From assembly GCA_964451095.1 (NCBI GenBank), contig CAYVGI010000045.1, positions 1 through 30,368 on the forward strand: a DNA stretch of 30,368 bases. Reading direction: 5' to 3'. The notes under the pieces were generated by a model. The model did not search any database and was not told the DNA's origin. It saw only the letters and a program-made list of their open reading frames with translations. Numbering within the stretch: position 1 is the first letter of the stretch; each line of letters begins with the position of its first letter. This DNA comes from DAOTTY01 sp964451095 (GTDB lineage Bacteria > Chloroflexota > Anaerolineae > Aggregatilineales > Phototrophicaceae). Below, piece after piece: positions 29,258 to 30,368 of this stretch. The position numbers and the translations under genes are program-made.

Positions 29258-30222
29258 CAGAGTCCCGCGCTTATGTCGTCTAAACGAGCAAGTTGCTCGT
29301 CGGTGAGCGTTAACTCCGCTGCGCCAACGACCTGCTGTAACTGCTCTGCTGTGCGGGCACCGATGATGGGCGCGGTGATGAACGGTTTGCTCATCTGCCA
29401 GGAGAGCGCCACCTGTGCGGGCGGCACATCGTGCTCCGCTGCGATGTCGCGCACCACGTCCAGCACATCAAAGGCACGTTCGTTGCTCAGCAGGCGGCGG
29501 ACGGTGCCGCTGTTGGTGCGGGTACTGTCCGCCGTTCGGTTTTCGCGGCTGTATTTGCCAGTGAGGAACCCCGCCGCCAACGGGCTGTACGGAATCACGC
29601 CAATGCTTTGGTCAATGCACAGGTCTGCTAGTTCGCGCTCAACCTCGTCGCGGTGTAGCAGGCTATGATGCGGCTGTAAGCTCTCGTAGCGCACCAGCCC
29701 GTGCACATCACTCGCCCACAGTGCTTTGGTCAGCCGCCAGGCGGGGTGGTTGCTCGCACCGATGTAACGCACTTTGCCGGATTGCACCAGCGCCTCCATT
29801 GCGGAGAGGGTTTCTTCTAGCGGTGTGTGCTCGTCGTACCAGTGTACCTGATACAGGTCGATATAGTCGGTTTGCAAGCGGCGCAGGCTGTCTTCTGCTG
29901 CCTGGATGATGTGCGCTCTGCTAAGCCCCTCGCCGTTGGCACCGTCCCACATGCGCCCACGTACCTTGGTGGCAATCACCACACGGTGGCGCTCTCTCTG
30001 GCGCAGCCACTTGCCGATAATCGCTTCCGACTCGCCCCCCACATTGCCGTCAATCCACCGCGAGTAGATATTGGCAGTATCGAAGCACGCAATGCCGGCT
30101 TCCTGTGCCGCGTCCATAATCTGGAAGCTCGTGTCCTCATCCGCAGACCAGCCAAATGTCATCGTGCCCAAAATAATGCCGCTAACTTCTAATCCGCTGC
30201 GACCCAATCTCTTAACCTGCAA
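29257..30222 (-). CDS. Aldo/keto reductase
   Basis: This 321-residue NAD(P)H-dependent carbonyl reductase has the complete catalytic tetrad: Asp48 and Tyr53 in FDTANIYS, Lys86 in ATKVRG and His127 in YQVHW. Other family traits are the opening RLGRSGLEVSGIILGTMTFG, DYIDLYQVHW, VRYIGASNH, and the C-terminal IIGARTAEQLQQVVGA for cofactor binding. The start is a TTG at 30222 with TGAGG (30230-30234) seven bases upstream; no ATG is better placed. It heads an operon with a P-loop NTPase (one-base overlap) and a nuclease lipoprotein. Substrate is unknown. Confidence 0.93.
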   Translation of the reverse strand: MQVKRLGRSGLEVSGIILGTMTFGWSADEDTSFQIMDAAQEAGIACFDTANIYSRWIDGNVGGESEAIIGKWLRQRERHRVVIATKVRGRMWDGANGEGLSRAHIIQAAEDSLRRLQTDYIDLYQVHWYDEHTPLEETLSAMEALVQSGKVRYIGASNHPAWRLTKALWASDVHGLVRYESLQPHHSLLHRDEVERELADLCIDQSIGVIPYSPLAAGFLTGKYSRENRTADSTRTNSGTVRRLLSNERAFDVLDVVRDIAAEHDVPPAQVALSWQMSKPFITAPIIGARTAEQLQQVVGAAELTLTDEQLARLDDISAGL

Positions 30223-30328
30223 AGCGTAACCTCACTGTGGGTGGGATGTTATATAATGTGAATCTGGTAAAAGCGATAGCCGTCCTGTTATGATAAACAA
30301 GGATCGCTCGAATTCAAACTAGGTTCTG

Positions 30329-30356
30329 TTGACGTTTGGTGAAAGTCGGCTACACT
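30329..30356 (+). promoter_or_regulatory. Promoter pointing out of the window, possible leaderless gene start
   Basis: TTGACG (30329-30334) and TACACT (30351-30356) are separated by 16 bases. An ATG at 30363-30365 lies about seven bases after the -10, where transcription would begin, so the next gene may be leaderless. Only the first codons of that gene would be in the window. Confidence 0.55.
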
Positions 30357-30368
30357 CATGCCATGACA

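Overview
The window looks like chromosomal DNA of a Chloroflexota bacterium, most likely Anaerolineae-like. This is inferred from gene content and style; no rRNA or other marker gene is present. Supporting features are the many exported proteins with Thr/Pro-rich linkers and LysM or SH3-like modules, a lone branched-chain amino-acid-type binding protein, a cyclase-family hydrolase with a twin-arginine signal, frequent GTG and TTG starts, and fairly high GC with long antisense shadow frames. I see no insertion sequence, integrase, tRNA, rRNA or CRISPR array.

Layout. 1-5.2 kb: a one-TM anchored helical-repeat protein, a dephospho-CoA kinase with a long C-terminal extension, an M20 carbamoylase-type amidohydrolase and an SbtA-type bicarbonate transporter. 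5.3-10.0 kb: a divergent pair of exported proteins, a gluzincin metallopeptidase and an 897-residue mosaic protein with a solute-binding domain, fired from back-to-back promoters whose -35 boxes touch. 10.0-12.4 kb: a xylose-isomerase-like TIM barrel, then a coupled metallophosphoesterase/unknown pair. 12.5-16.0 kb: an orphan ABC binding protein, an L,D-transpeptidase and an SH3-like exported protein.

16.2-17.9 kb holds the most interesting gene: a single protein that joins an N-terminal two-TM SLATT/DUF4231-like domain, a low-complexity linker with ten consecutive Asp, an 'AYYPKE' beta-rich domain and a C-terminal TIR domain. This is the architecture expected of a membrane-tethered conflict or immunity effector, and it stands alone with no adjacent nucleotide cyclase or sensor. 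Downstream are a TetR regulator with a perfect 11-bp inverted-repeat operator, an FMN split-barrel protein and a Tat-exported cyclase-family hydrolase.

20.2-22.8 kb: a roughly 500-bp intergenic region rich in inverted repeats precedes a two-gene serine-biosynthesis-like operon (class V aminotransferase and short phosphoglycerate dehydrogenase). 22.8-27.8 kb: a DUF4256 protein, a triple-LysM glycoside-hydrolase-like protein, a single-domain response regulator, D-aminoacyl-tRNA deacylase and two VanZ-like membrane proteins with a possible 22-codon ORF between them. 27.9-30.2 kb: a tightly coupled minus-strand operon (aldo/keto reductase, P-loop NTPase, nuclease lipoprotein). The right edge carries a promoter pointing out of the window.
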